Assembly (NCBI RefSeq): GCF_014892575.1
Contig: NZ_JADBGI010000019.1
Location: forward strand, 53,164-117,163
Length of the DNA stretch: 64,000 nucleotides
Reading direction: 5' to 3'
From: Nocardiopsis coralli
Lineage (GTDB): Bacteria; Actinomycetota; Actinomycetes; Streptosporangiales; Streptosporangiaceae
The notes under the pieces were generated by a model. The model saw only the letters and a program-made list of their open reading frames with translations, had not been told where the DNA came from and did no database searches. The position numbers were made by a program, and so were the translations under genes. Shown here one piece after another: positions 32,360 through 41,510 of the stretch; the first letter of the stretch is position 1; each line of letters begins with the position of its first letter.

Positions 32360-33766
32360 ATGGGACAGCGACACTTCGATCTGGTGGTCCTCGGTGCTGG
32401 GCCGGGTGGGTACGTCGCGGCGATCCGGGCCGCTCAGCTGGGGCTGAACGTTGCCGTCGTCGAGGAGAAGTACTGGGGCGGGGTCTGCCTCAACGTGGGC
32501 TGTATCCCCTCCAAGGCGCTGCTGCGCAACGCCGAGCTCGCGCACCTGTTCCACAACGAGGCCGACACCTTCGGCATCGAGGTCGACGGGTCGGTGCGGT
32601 TCGACTACGGCAAGGCGCACAGCCGCAGCCGTGAGGTCGCGGACGGCCGGGTCAAGGGCATCCACTTCCTCATGAAGAAGAACAAGATCGCCCAGCTGAA
32701 CGGCCGCGGCACGTTCACCGACGACCACACGGTCGAGGTGCGCGGCGAGGACGGGTCCACCGAGACCGTCACGTTCGACAACGCGATCATCGCGTCGGGC
32801 TCCTCCACCAAGCTCCTTCCCGGGACCGAGCTGTCCGAGCGGGTCGTCACCTACGAGCAGCAGATCCTCGAGGAGAAGCTGCCCGGGAGCATCGTCATCG
32901 CCGGTGCGGGCGCGATCGGTGTCGAGTTCGCCTACGTCATGGCCAACTACGGCGTGGACGTCACCGTCGTGGAGTTCCTCGACCGGATCGTGCCGCTGGA
33001 GGACGAGGAGGTCTCCAAGGAGCTCGGCCGCTCGTTCAAGAAGCTCGGGGTCAAGGTCATGACCTCCACCCGGGTGGAATCGGTCGAGGACACCGGGTCC
33101 GGGGTGAAGGTCCAGGTCACCACGACCGACGGCCAGTCGCAGACCCTGGAGGCCGACAAGCTGCTGCAGGCCATCGGCTTCTCCCCCAACGTCGAGGGCT
33201 TCGGCCTGGACCGCGCCGGGGTGGAGCTGACCGAACGCGGCGCCATCGCCATCGACGGCAGGGGCCGCACCAACGTCCCGCACATCTACGCGATCGGCGA
33301 CGTGACCGCCAAGCTCATGCTGGCGCACACCGCGGAGGCGATGGGCATCGTCGCGTCCGAGACCATCGGGGGCGCCGAGACGCAGGAGATCGACTACCGG
33401 TTCATCCCCCGCGCCACCTACTGCCAGCCGCAGATCGCCGCCTTCGGTTACAGCGAGAGCGAGGCGCGCGAGGCCGGGTACGACGTGCAGGTCGCGAAGT
33501 TCCCGTTCATGGGCAACGGCAAGGCGCACGGGCTCGGCGACAGCCGCGGGTTCGTCAAGGTGCTCTCGGACGCGCGTTACGGGGAGATCATCGGCGCGCA
33601 CATGATCGGCCCGGACGTCACTGAGCTGCTGCCGGAGCTGACGCTGGCCCAGCAGTGGGACCTCACGGTGCACGAGGTCGCGCGCAACATCCACGCGCAC
33701 CCGACGCTGAGCGAGGCGGTCAAGGAGGCTGTGCACGGCCTGGCCGGGCACATGATCAACTTCTGA
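32360..33766 (+). CDS. lpdA: Dihydrolipoyl dehydrogenase
   Basis: A 468-residue flavoprotein, the E3 component of 2-oxoacid dehydrogenase complexes, which reoxidises dihydrolipoamide with NAD. Visible are the FAD site LGAGPGGYVAAIRAAQLG, the redox-active disulfide in GGVCLNVGCIPSK, the NAD site VIAGAGAIGVEF and the catalytic histidine in HAHPTLSE. CAAGGAGATCCCGTC precedes the ATG. TAGCCT at 32278-32283 is a likely minus-10, giving a leader of about 70 bases. No E1 or E2 genes are adjacent, so it probably serves complexes encoded elsewhere. Confidence 0.96.
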   Translation: MGQRHFDLVVLGAGPGGYVAAIRAAQLGLNVAVVEEKYWGGVCLNVGCIPSKALLRNAELAHLFHNEADTFGIEVDGSVRFDYGKAHSRSREVADGRVKGIHFLMKKNKIAQLNGRGTFTDDHTVEVRGEDGSTETVTFDNAIIASGSSTKLLPGTELSERVVTYEQQILEEKLPGSIVIAGAGAIGVEFAYVMANYGVDVTVVEFLDRIVPLEDEEVSKELGRSFKKLGVKVMTSTRVESVEDTGSGVKVQVTTTDGQSQTLEADKLLQAIGFSPNVEGFGLDRAGVELTERGAIAIDGRGRTNVPHIYAIGDVTAKLMLAHTAEAMGIVASETIGGAETQEIDYRFIPRATYCQPQIAAFGYSESEAREAGYDVQVAKFPFMGNGKAHGLGDSRGFVKVLSDARYGEIIGAHMIGPDVTELLPELTLAQQWDLTVHEVARNIHAHPTLSEAVKEAVHGLAGHMINF

Positions 33767-33783
33767 CCCGACCACCCGGCGAG

Positions 33784-33819
33784 GGGCCGGGCACGACCGT
33801 CCGCGGCCGTGCCCGGCCC
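33784..33819. terminator. Bidirectional terminator between lpdA and the cupin gene
   Basis: GGGCCGGGCACG at 33784-33795 pairs with CGTGCCCGGCCC at 33808-33819, a perfect 12-bp stem between convergent genes. Confidence 0.65.
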
Positions 33820-33826
33820 TTCGCCG

Positions 33827-34324
33827 TCAGCGGATCAGGGTGTCCAGCAGGTCGGTGAGCCCCTCGCGCTCGTAGTGGGCGCGGGCCATCTCGATCTTGG
33901 TGAAGACGTCCTCGTACCCGGTCTGGGCCCCGTCGTCGTCGACGTAGACCATGGCGCCGGTGATGTTGAAGAAGGTGACCATGTGGTCGCAGTCCGGGGG
34001 CACCTCCAGGGTGTGGATCTCCCCCGGCGGCTCGTAGACGAAGTGCCCGGCCTCGGCGACCCAGTCGTGCTCGTGGTACTGCCACTTGCCCTCGATGACG
34101 TACCCGAACACCGCGCCCGGGTGGCGGTGGCGCGAGACCACACCCGAGGCGGTGACCTTCAGCAGGTTGCACCACTGGCCGGTGACGGTGTTGAGCATGA
34201 GCGGGCGGAACCAGACGTCGGGCGCCTGGGGAACCCACACACGGGGGTCGTCGGGCACCGCGGGGACGGCGATCTCGGCGGGGATACCGCTCGACGGGGT
34301 GATGACGGGGGCGTTGTTCGGCAC
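33827..34324 (-). CDS. Cupin, 2,4'-dihydroxyacetophenone dioxygenase-like
   Basis: A 165-residue single-domain cupin. The metal-binding motifs are RHRHPGAVFGYVIEG and GHFVYEPPGEIHTLEV, as in 2,4'-dihydroxyacetophenone dioxygenase, an iron enzyme that cleaves a C-C bond next to an aromatic ring. The native substrate here is unknown. It is the last gene of a minus-strand cluster with an SDR and an ABC importer, so a catabolic role is likely. Confidence 0.82.
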   Translation of the reverse strand: MPNNAPVITPSSGIPAEIAVPAVPDDPRVWVPQAPDVWFRPLMLNTVTGQWCNLLKVTASGVVSRHRHPGAVFGYVIEGKWQYHEHDWVAEAGHFVYEPPGEIHTLEVPPDCDHMVTFFNITGAMVYVDDDGAQTGYEDVFTKIEMARAHYEREGLTDLLDTLIR

Positions 34325-34378
34325 CGGGTTCCTCCTTGCGGGTGGCTGTCGTGGGCAGAGGTCGGTACGGACGGAAGG

Positions 34379-35134
34379 TCAGGCGGCGAGGTAGCCGCCG
34401 TCCACGGGCAGGACGGCGCCCGTGACGAAGGCGGCGTCGGGTCCGCACAGGAACTCGACGGCCCCGGCGACCTCCTCGGGGCGGCCCCACCGGCCCATGG
34501 GCGTGCGGGAGACGATGCGGTCCTCGGCCTCGGGATCCTCACGGACGCCCGCGGTCAGGTCGGTGCTGATCCACCCGGGCGCGACGGCGTTGACGCGCAC
34601 GCCGTCGCGCGCCCACGCGACCGCCAGGGAGCGGGTGAGCTGGGTGACGCCGCCCTTGCTGGCGCTGTAGCCGGGCACGAGGGGGCCGCCGAAGAAGCTC
34701 AGCATGGAGGCCACGTTGACCACGCTCCCTCCCGCGGCGGCCAGGGCGGGGCGTGCCGCCACACAGGCGCGCATGACCGAGGTGAGGTTGACCTCGACCA
34801 CGTGCGCGAACACGGCGGGGTCGAACTCCTCGCGGCGGCGGATCGTGCCGACGGCGTTGACGAGCGCGGTGATGCGGGGGATCCCGGCGAGGTAGTCCTC
34901 CAGGGCGTCCTCGGCGGTCACGTCGAGCTCGGTCACGTCCACGCGCCCGTCCGGCGGGCCCTCCCCCTGCCCCGGCAGCAGCCCGGCGGCGCACACCCGT
35001 GCGCCCGATGCGGCGAAACGTGCGGCGACGGCCGCACCGATCCCGCTGGTACCGCCGAGCACCACGACGGCCCCGGCCTCCTTCGCGGTGCCGACCCCGC
35101 CGTCGTCGGGGCTCTGCTGCTCTGCTGTGTCCAT
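34379..35134 (-). CDS. Short-chain dehydrogenase/reductase (FabG-like)
   Basis: A 251-residue SDR. VVVLGGTSGIGAAVAARFA binds the cofactor, NAVGTIRRREEF replaces the NAG motif, NVASMLSFFGG contributes the serine, and GYSASKGGV holds the catalytic Tyr and Lys. It ends with TGAVLPVDGGYLAA. TGAGGAGCCACGT precedes the ATG. It lies 54 bases before the cupin gene and downstream of the ABC importer genes, so it probably oxidises or reduces the imported compound. Confidence 0.88.
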   Translation of the reverse strand: MDTAEQQSPDDGGVGTAKEAGAVVVLGGTSGIGAAVAARFAASGARVCAAGLLPGQGEGPPDGRVDVTELDVTAEDALEDYLAGIPRITALVNAVGTIRRREEFDPAVFAHVVEVNLTSVMRACVAARPALAAAGGSVVNVASMLSFFGGPLVPGYSASKGGVTQLTRSLAVAWARDGVRVNAVAPGWISTDLTAGVREDPEAEDRIVSRTPMGRWGRPEEVAGAVEFLCGPDAAFVTGAVLPVDGGYLAA

Positions 35135-35250
35135 ACGTGGCTCCTCACGTCGGGTCCGGGACACCCCGGGGCGGAGACCCGTGGGGGTCTCGGACGGACG
35201 CCCCGGGGCGGGCCGGCGTCCCCGGTCCGCGGCGCTGCGGACCGCGGCGG

Positions 35251-35601
35251 TCATCGTGGTTCCTCGGGGACGGCGATCCCGTCGATCCAGTACTCGCGGG
35301 TGAGCGCGTCCACCCCAGCGGGCGAGACACCCCTGAGGTGGACGACGGTGTCGCCGGTGCCCGCGATACGGCCGTGGTCCTGGAGTTTGAGCAGGTGGTA
35401 GCGCTCGGGGGGAAAGCCGAGCACGACGTCGACGTCGAACCTGCCGAGCTGGTCGGGGTCCTCGCCCACGCCTGGTTCGACCTTGCCGAAGGACTGCAGT
35501 CCGAGCCACGCCTGGTAGAGCAGGACCAGCAGCACGACGACGGCGATCCGCCGCAGGGTCGCGCTGCGCACGGCCCGGGACAGCAACGAGCGGTCAGGCA
35601 C
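35251..35601 (-). CDS. Small single-pass membrane protein at the end of the ABC operon
   Basis: A 116-residue protein with one N-terminal helix (IAVVVLLVLLYQAWLGL) and an extracytoplasmic domain of about 80 residues. I do not recognise the family. The GTG start at 35601 lies inside the end of the ATPase gene, overlapping its stop by 8 bases, so it is translationally coupled. An accessory role in the import system is the simplest guess. Confidence 0.65.
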   Translation of the reverse strand: MPDRSLLSRAVRSATLRRIAVVVLLVLLYQAWLGLQSFGKVEPGVGEDPDQLGRFDVDVVLGFPPERYHLLKLQDHGRIAGTGDTVVHLRGVSPAGVDALTREYWIDGIAVPEEPR

Positions 35602-36409
35602 CGGCCCCACCACCCGCCGGCTCCGGTTCCCCGGCCTCCGGGTCCTCGTCCACACGGAGCAGGTCGTTGATCCGCGCGACCGTGTCCCTGAAGGCGGGTG
35701 CGTCGACCGCCGCGCGCCAGGTGCGGGGCCGGGGCAGGTCCACCGGCACGATCTCCTGCACGCTGCTGGGGCGGTGGGAGAGCACGACGATCCGGTCGGA
35801 CAGAAACACGGCCTCGTCGATGTCGTGGGTGACGAAGAAGACCGTGGGGCGCCGCTTCTCGAAGATGCGCGTGAGGTCCTCCTGGAGCCTGCGCCGGGTC
35901 TGGGCGTCGATGCTGGCGAAGGGTTCGTCCATGAGCATCACGGCCGGTTCGTTGGTCAGCACCCGGGCCACGCCCAGGCGCTGCTGCATACCGCCGGAGA
36001 GTTCGTGCGGGTAGCGCCGCTCGAACCCGTCCAGCCCGACCAGTTCGAGGAACTCGCGTCCGCGCTCCTCCCGTTCCCGCCGCCGAATGCCCTGGACGCG
36101 CAGCCCGAAGGTGACGTTGCCGAGCACGGTCTTCCAGGGGAACAGGGCGTGGCTCTGGAAGACCACACCACGGTCCGGCCCGGGCCCGCGCACCTCGTGC
36201 CCGTCGACCCGCACCTCTCCGCCGGTGGGGTCCACGAACCCCGCGACCGCGTTGAGCACGGTGGTCTTCCCGCAGCCACTGGGGCCCAGGACGGACACGA
36301 ACTCGCCCTGCTCCACGGTGAAGGAGACGTCCCCGATCGCGACGACCTCCTCGCCGCTGTACGCGTCCGTGTAGACCTTCTCCAGGCCCTCGATCACCAG
36401 CGCGGTCAT
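35594..36409 (-). CDS. ABC importer ATPase (nitrate/sulfonate/taurine type)
   Basis: A 271-residue ATPase of the SsuB/TauB/NrtD group. Walker A (GPSGCGKTT), VFQSHALFPWKTVLGNV, the signature LSGGMQQRL, Walker B (VMLMDEP) and VFFVTHDIDEA are present. The start overlaps the stop of the upstream permease as ATGA. It couples ATP hydrolysis to the two permeases encoded before it. Confidence 0.93.
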   Translation of the reverse strand: MTALVIEGLEKVYTDAYSGEEVVAIGDVSFTVEQGEFVSVLGPSGCGKTTVLNAVAGFVDPTGGEVRVDGHEVRGPGPDRGVVFQSHALFPWKTVLGNVTFGLRVQGIRRREREERGREFLELVGLDGFERRYPHELSGGMQQRLGVARVLTNEPAVMLMDEPFASIDAQTRRRLQEDLTRIFEKRRPTVFFVTHDIDEAVFLSDRIVVLSHRPSSVQEIVPVDLPRPRTWRAAVDAPAFRDTVARINDLLRVDEDPEAGEPEPAGGGAGA

Positions 36410-37251
36410 CTGTCGCCCTCCTCCAAGCTGCGCACCATCCCCCACCGCTCGACGGTGGCCTTCTCGAACGGCGCCAGGATCAGCGCGTCGAGCATGTACC
36501 AGAGGACCCCGAGCACGATCATCCCGAGGAACACCTGGCTGACGTCGCCCACCCGGCGGGCGTCGAACATCATGAAGCCGATCCCGCTGGTGCCGACGAT
36601 GATCTCGGCGGCCACCAGGGCCCGCCATCCGTACCCCAGGCCGGTCCGGATGCCGGTGGCGATGGACGGAAGCGCGCCCGGGACGACGACCTCGAAGAAC
36701 ACCCGGGTCCGGCCCGCGCCGAGGCTGCGCGCGGCCCGGACGAGTTCCCGGGGCACCTGTTCGACGCCGGAGACCACGCTCAGCATGAGCGGGAACATGA
36801 TCGTGTAGACGATGACGAACGTGACCGCGGTGAGGCTGAAGCCGAACCAGACGATGACGATCGGCAGCCACGCGATGTCGGCGATGGCCTGGAAGAACAG
36901 CAGGATCGGCCAGAGCGCCCTGCGCACGCGCAGCGACATCGCGGTCAGGAAACCCATGGGCAGGCCGATGAGCAGCCCGAACCCGACCCCGTACACGAGG
37001 CGTTCCAGGGAGTCGGAGAGGTAGCCGGGCAGGACGCCCTTGCGGACCATCTCGACGAACTCGGCCGCCACGACGTCCGGTCCGACGAAGAAGGCCGGCG
37101 GGAACAGTCCGCTCTCGGCCAGGATCCACCACAGGGCGACCACGGGCACGAACGGGCCGAGGGTCCGGAACGCCGGGCTGCGTGTGAGGCGGGCCCACAC
37201 GCGGCGGTGCACCGGGACGGGGCGGCGGGTCCGGGGCGTACGCACGGCCAT
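36406..37251 (-). CDS. ABC importer permease 2 (SsuC/TauC type)
   Basis: A 281-residue permease with six predicted helices and the coupling loop ELVRAARSLGAGRTRVFFEV followed by VPGALPSIATG. It is homologous to the permease encoded just upstream (both contain GLGYGWR and end in VERWGM), so the importer probably uses a heterodimer that arose by gene duplication. Starts and stops are coupled on both sides. Confidence 0.92.
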   Translation of the reverse strand: MAVRTPRTRRPVPVHRRVWARLTRSPAFRTLGPFVPVVALWWILAESGLFPPAFFVGPDVVAAEFVEMVRKGVLPGYLSDSLERLVYGVGFGLLIGLPMGFLTAMSLRVRRALWPILLFFQAIADIAWLPIVIVWFGFSLTAVTFVIVYTIMFPLMLSVVSGVEQVPRELVRAARSLGAGRTRVFFEVVVPGALPSIATGIRTGLGYGWRALVAAEIIVGTSGIGFMMFDARRVGDVSQVFLGMIVLGVLWYMLDALILAPFEKATVERWGMVRSLEEGDR

Positions 37252-38102
37252 CAGCGCTCACCCCCCGCCATGCCCCAGCGCTCGACCGTGTTGCGTTCCA
37301 ACGGGGCGAGCAGGAGCCGGTCGGTGAGCAGCCACAGAACCCCGATGATCACCATCGAGGCGATGATGACGTCGGTGGAGAAGGTCGACTGGGCGAGGAA
37401 GAGCGCGTACCCGAGGCCGGCGCTGGTGGCGATGATCTCGGCGGCGACGAGCCCGCGCCATCCGTAACCGAGGCCGACGCGCAGCCCGCTGACGATGCTG
37501 GGCATGGCTCCGGGCAGCAGCACCTCCCAGAACATGCGCCAGCGCCCCGCCCCCAGGGACCGGGCCGAACGCAGCAGGGAGGTCGGGATGCGGCGCACGC
37601 CGAGCATGGTGTTGTAGGCCAGCGCGAAGAACATCGCGTTCCACACGATGAAGATGACCGCACCGTCGCCGTACCCGATCCACAGGGTCGCGATCGGGAT
37701 CCACGCGATGCCGGCCAGGGCCACGGAGAACCGCAGCAGGGGCGAGAAGAAGGCCGAGAGCGCACGGCTGGCGCCCAGGGCGATACCGAACGGGAGGGCC
37801 GTGCCGATCGCGATCACGCTGCCGATCAGGACCCGGCGCAGGCTCGCACCCAGGTGCTGGACCAGCTCACCGCTGAGGGCCATGTCCCTGATGGCAGCAG
37901 CCACGTCCGTGACCTGTGGGAAGACCCGCATCGGAACGCCGGTGACCTCGACCACCAGCGCCCACAGGGCGGTCAGCACCGCGAGCGGCAGCAGGAAACG
38001 GAAGAGGGCGCGGGCCCGGCCGCCGGTCCGCCCGGATCGGGGCCGGGCCCCGCCGGGGCGGGCAGCGCCCCTCACAGCACTGCCCGCCGGCCCGGGCGTC
38101 AT
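37251..38102 (-). CDS. ABC importer permease 1 (SsuC/TauC type)
   Basis: A 283-residue permease with the coupling loop SLLRSARSLGAGRWRMFWEV and LPGAMPSIVSGLRVGLGYGW. The start ATG at 38102 overlaps the stop of the substrate-binding protein gene as ATGA, and its own stop shares one base with the next start. Close relatives import sulfonates, nitrate or pyrimidine precursors with one permease type; two different ones here is less common. Confidence 0.92.
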   Translation of the reverse strand: MTPGPAGSAVRGAARPGGARPRSGRTGGRARALFRFLLPLAVLTALWALVVEVTGVPMRVFPQVTDVAAAIRDMALSGELVQHLGASLRRVLIGSVIAIGTALPFGIALGASRALSAFFSPLLRFSVALAGIAWIPIATLWIGYGDGAVIFIVWNAMFFALAYNTMLGVRRIPTSLLRSARSLGAGRWRMFWEVLLPGAMPSIVSGLRVGLGYGWRGLVAAEIIATSAGLGYALFLAQSTFSTDVIIASMVIIGVLWLLTDRLLLAPLERNTVERWGMAGGER

Positions 38103-39232
38103 ACGGCGCAGTCCTCCTGGGCGACCTCGCGCACGAACGTGTAGTCGCCGTCGATCTGCGCGCCGTCGGGGACCTCTTCGAGGCCGTCGAACAGCTCGGG
38201 GTGGTCCTCCTCCACCTGGAGGATCGGACCGGGCTCGAAGAGCTCGTTGATGTCGATGTCGTACTCGAGCTCGCCCTGCGACTCCAGCAGGAGCGCGACG
38301 GTGTCCATCGCCAGGTAGTTGCAGGCCGAGAACCGGGGGTCGAGCTGCTCGATGTTGTACTCCATGGCGTCCCGGGCCACCTGCTCCTCGGTTCCGGTGA
38401 GCCAGCGCGCGGCCGAGTCGGCGGCGTCCTGGGGGTTGTCCCGGATCCACTGGTCGCTGGCGGCGCGGGCGCGGAGGAAGGACTCGACCTGCTCGGGGTT
38501 CTCCTCGAGGTACTCGGGGCTGGTGGCGATGTATCCGACGAAGGGGATGTAGCTGCCGCCCCGCAGCACCTCCTCGGCGCCGTCGACCTGGTCGGTGATG
38601 GTGATGGGCCAGGGGTCCCAGATGACGGCCGCGTCGATGCCGCCGGTCTCCAGGGCCACGGCCATGTCCGGCGGGTCGGTGTTGACCAGGTCCATGTCCT
38701 CGGGGTCGATGCGCTCGTCCTCGAGGACGCCGAGGAGGTAGAGGTGGTTGATGGAGCCGAAGGTCGTGCCGATCGTGAGGTCCTCCAGGGTGCCGAGGTC
38801 CTCGGGGTCGACCTCGACACCGTCGGCGGCGACGATCGCGGCGGTCTCGTCGATGCTGCGTTGGGAGGCCGAGCCGGTGTAGTTGCCGACGAGGGCCAGG
38901 TCGACGCCCTCCTCCGCGGCGGCGAGGGCGGGCACCCCGACCTGGATGATGTCGACGTCCCCCGATTCGAGGGCGTTGATGGCGTCCACCCCGGTGGGGA
39001 AGGGATCGGCGAGGGTGACGTCGAGGTTCTCGTCCTCGAAGAAACCGACCTCGGTCCCGACCGGCAGTCCGATCTGGTCGATCGCGGAGACGTACCCGGC
39101 GTTCACCGACCCGCCTGCGGCACCCTCGGCCCCTTCCACGTCCTCGTCGACGGTGGCGCCGCCGCTACATGCCGGCAGCAACAGGAGGGCGGTTCCGGCC
39201 ATGGCCAGGGTGCTGTGGGGGTGTCGCAACAT
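38099..39232 (-). CDS. ABC substrate-binding lipoprotein (NMT1/SsuA-like)
   Basis: A 377-residue lipoprotein with lipobox LLPACSG and the two-lobed NMT1/SsuA fold: GYVSAIDQIGLPVGTEVGFF at the start, INALESGDVDIIQVG, and the hinge region GGIDAAVIWDPWP. This group binds nitrate, sulfonates, taurine or pyrimidine precursors; the specificity cannot be read. It is the first gene of the importer operon. A LysR gene lies 216 bases upstream on the same strand. Confidence 0.9.
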   Translation of the reverse strand: MLRHPHSTLAMAGTALLLLPACSGGATVDEDVEGAEGAAGGSVNAGYVSAIDQIGLPVGTEVGFFEDENLDVTLADPFPTGVDAINALESGDVDIIQVGVPALAAAEEGVDLALVGNYTGSASQRSIDETAAIVAADGVEVDPEDLGTLEDLTIGTTFGSINHLYLLGVLEDERIDPEDMDLVNTDPPDMAVALETGGIDAAVIWDPWPITITDQVDGAEEVLRGGSYIPFVGYIATSPEYLEENPEQVESFLRARAASDQWIRDNPQDAADSAARWLTGTEEQVARDAMEYNIEQLDPRFSACNYLAMDTVALLLESQGELEYDIDINELFEPGPILQVEEDHPELFDGLEEVPDGAQIDGDYTFVREVAQEDCAV

Positions 39233-39448
39233 CAGGTATTTCCGATCACGCGGGGGTGGCTGCCCTCGTACGAGCGGGTGGTCGGCGTCCTGGGGTGAAC
39301 GCGCCGGTACGCCCGTCGGCTCCGCTCGGGGGGGGGACGGTGTGGGGATGCGCGTACGGGTCCGGCATTCGTGAACCTGCCGGGATACCCTTCACGGCTT
39401 CGGTGGTGACCGTACCGGTTCGCACTCGGCACGTGAAGCGCCATTCTC

Positions 39449-40441
39449 TTATGCGATTATTCGTGGAACCAATACTCGGTCCGGTTGTTCATGCCCGTTC
39501 GGGGTAATTCTGGTCGTTCCGGCCGGGGTGTCGCTTTCCACGATGGTCCTGAGGATGCTGCGGGCCGCCGGGGTGAGCGGCCGGGTGGAGTCCCAGCAGA
39601 CCGCCACCCTGCGCTCGTGGGGCCCGTCCAGGGGGCGCACCCGTACCCCGGTGGTGTCGGAGGTCCACGCTGCCAGCCCGTTGGTGACCCCGACCCCGAT
39701 GTCCTCCGCGACCAGGGAGACCAGGGTCTGCGGCTGGTTGGTGGCCTGAACCGGGTCGAGGGTCAGCCCGTGCTCCTGGAAGAGCTGGTGGGCCTCGTAC
39801 TCGGCCGTCTCGGGTTCACCCAGGCGCCCTATCGACACGACCGGGTGGTCGGCCACGGCCGCCAACGGCACCGGATCGGGCAACTCCGCCAGCGGATGGC
39901 CCTCGGCGTGCAGGACCACCAGCGGCTCCCGCCACAGGGGCAGGCTCGCCACGGAGGCGGAGGCCGGCCGGGGCGCCATCGGACGCAGGTACAGGTCGAC
40001 CCCGCCCGAGACCAGGCGGTCGTCGAGCTCCAGGGTGGCGTGCTCCGAGATGACGACCTTGATGTCGGGGTCGGTGGCGGCCAGCCCCTTGAGCAGCCCG
40101 GGGACGAAGGCCGCGCTGGCGCTGGGATAGGAGCCCAGGCTGACGATGCCGCGGGTGCCGCCCCGCCAGGGGGCCATGGCCGACTCGGCCTCCTCCAGCG
40201 CCCGCAGGACGTGGCGCGCCTGCACGGCCAGAGCGCGGCCCGCGTCGGTGAGCTGGACGGGGCGCTTCTTGCGGTCGAACAGGGGCTGGCCGATCAACTT
40301 CTCCAGGGCCGCCACGTGCTGGCTCACGCGTGGCTGCGATCTGCGGGTGGACTCCGCCGCCGCGACGAAACTGCCGGTCTCGATCACGGCCAGGAACGAG
40401 ACGAACCACTCCAGGCGGACGTCCGAGTCGAGCATGTGCAT
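39449..40441 (-). CDS. LysR-family transcriptional regulator
   Basis: A 330-residue LTTR. The N-terminal HTH (residues 10-70) includes TGSFVAAAESTRRSQPRVSQ and LEKLIGQPLFDRKKRPVQLT; the rest is the two-lobed effector-binding domain. It precedes the importer/SDR/cupin genes on the same strand, which is unusual because most LTTRs are divergent from their targets. The 216-base gap (39233-39448) holds a CTCGTACGAG palindrome (39265-39274) and two copies of GTGAACnnGCCGG at 39295 and 39371, candidate binding sites. Confidence 0.88.
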   Translation of the reverse strand: MHMLDSDVRLEWFVSFLAVIETGSFVAAAESTRRSQPRVSQHVAALEKLIGQPLFDRKKRPVQLTDAGRALAVQARHVLRALEEAESAMAPWRGGTRGIVSLGSYPSASAAFVPGLLKGLAATDPDIKVVISEHATLELDDRLVSGGVDLYLRPMAPRPASASVASLPLWREPLVVLHAEGHPLAELPDPVPLAAVADHPVVSIGRLGEPETAEYEAHQLFQEHGLTLDPVQATNQPQTLVSLVAEDIGVGVTNGLAAWTSDTTGVRVRPLDGPHERRVAVCWDSTRPLTPAARSILRTIVESDTPAGTTRITPNGHEQPDRVLVPRIIA

Positions 40442-40748
40442 TGCTCCTGCGAATGTGCTGCGGCGGGGGGCGGGGCGAGGGGATCGACGCCCGACACAAG
40501 ATACCGACGAAAGAAATCAGAAGGCCACGGAGAACGACAGAACAGGAAAAACGGCGCGGGATTCCGGCGAATGCACTATTCGGGATACGGATCAGGCGAT
40601 GACCCCTTCGCGCGCAGCTCGGCACGGTCCGCACACGCGCCCGGCCCAATGGCGCATCCCCGCACGGGCCGACGTTGCCTAGAGTTACGTGTGTCCCCCG
40701 CCGGGGCGGCTTCCCCCACCCGGCACTCTCCCGACCCGAAGGCCACCC
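40442..40748. other. Divergent control region, LysR gene and lipoprotein gene
   Basis: About 307 bases without a gene. The part at 40495-40590 is richer in A and includes AAAGAAATC and GGAAAAACGG, fitting promoter DNA of the LysR gene. TAGAGT at 40680-40685 is a likely minus-10 for the lipoprotein gene, giving a leader of about 60 bases. No longer repeat was seen. Confidence 0.4.
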
Positions 40749-41441
40749 ATGCGACTGATCCCGTCCACCCCCCTGGCGCCCCTGGGCGCGGCCGTCGCCG
40801 CCGTCGTCCTCCTCTCCGGCTGCGAGGGGAGCGACATCGACCTCGACTTCGACACCCCCGACTTCTTCTCGAGCGAGGAGTCCCCCGACCCCAGCGAGAG
40901 CCCCTCCCCCGAGGACGAGGAGGAGGGCGGCGAGGACGAGGACGGTGAGGACGAGGAGCAGGCCTCCGGGTACGCCCTCCCGCAGTCCTGCGAGGCCGCC
41001 GACGTCGCGGGGGCCGCCGGCGCGCTGGCCCCGGGCACCGATCTGTCCGAGGAGAGCGGCGAGATCGACGACATCGACGGCGCCGCGCAAGTCGCCTGCA
41101 CCCTCAGCGGCGGCGAGGCCGGGTCCGGCACGCTCACCGTCGTCTTCACCGAGGGCGCCGACCCCAGCGCCAACCCCGACGTCATCTCGGTCCCGGGTGA
41201 CGCTGAGGAGATGAACTGGGACGTGGACATCGACGTGGACGTGGACACCTACCACACCGACGAGTCCGACGACCTGGGCGGCGACCTGGAGTACGTGGGG
41301 GCCGTCGACGGTTCCTCCACGCACCTGTACCTGGAGCTGCCGGACGAGTTCTACGTGACGGCGATCGTCACGGGCGCCGACGTCGACCGCGAGGACCTCG
41401 AGCGCGTGGTCCTCCAGGCCGCCGAGAACGCCCGCGCCTGA
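40749..41441 (+). CDS. Acidic lipoprotein of unknown function
   Basis: A 230-residue lipoprotein. A signal peptide with lipobox VLLSGC is followed by a strongly acidic, disordered stretch (residues 30-75) and then a compact domain with two cysteines (QSCEAADV and VACTLSGG), presumably a disulfide. I do not recognise the family; similar actinobacterial proteins are annotated only as lipoproteins. A terminator follows. Confidence 0.78.
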   Translation: MRLIPSTPLAPLGAAVAAVVLLSGCEGSDIDLDFDTPDFFSSEESPDPSESPSPEDEEEGGEDEDGEDEEQASGYALPQSCEAADVAGAAGALAPGTDLSEESGEIDDIDGAAQVACTLSGGEAGSGTLTVVFTEGADPSANPDVISVPGDAEEMNWDVDIDVDVDTYHTDESDDLGGDLEYVGAVDGSSTHLYLELPDEFYVTAIVTGADVDREDLERVVLQAAENARA

Positions 41442-41466
41442 CACATCGCCCCGCCCGAACGGCGAA

Positions 41467-41493
41467 CGGCCCCGTCCCACAGGGACGGGGCCG
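41467..41493. terminator. Bidirectional terminator between two lipoprotein genes
   Basis: CGGCCCCGTCCC and GGGACGGGGCCG form a perfect 12-bp stem with an ACA loop, followed by CGTTGTGT, between convergent genes. Confidence 0.7.
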
Positions 41494-41510
41494 CGTTGTG
41501 TGCGGAGGCC

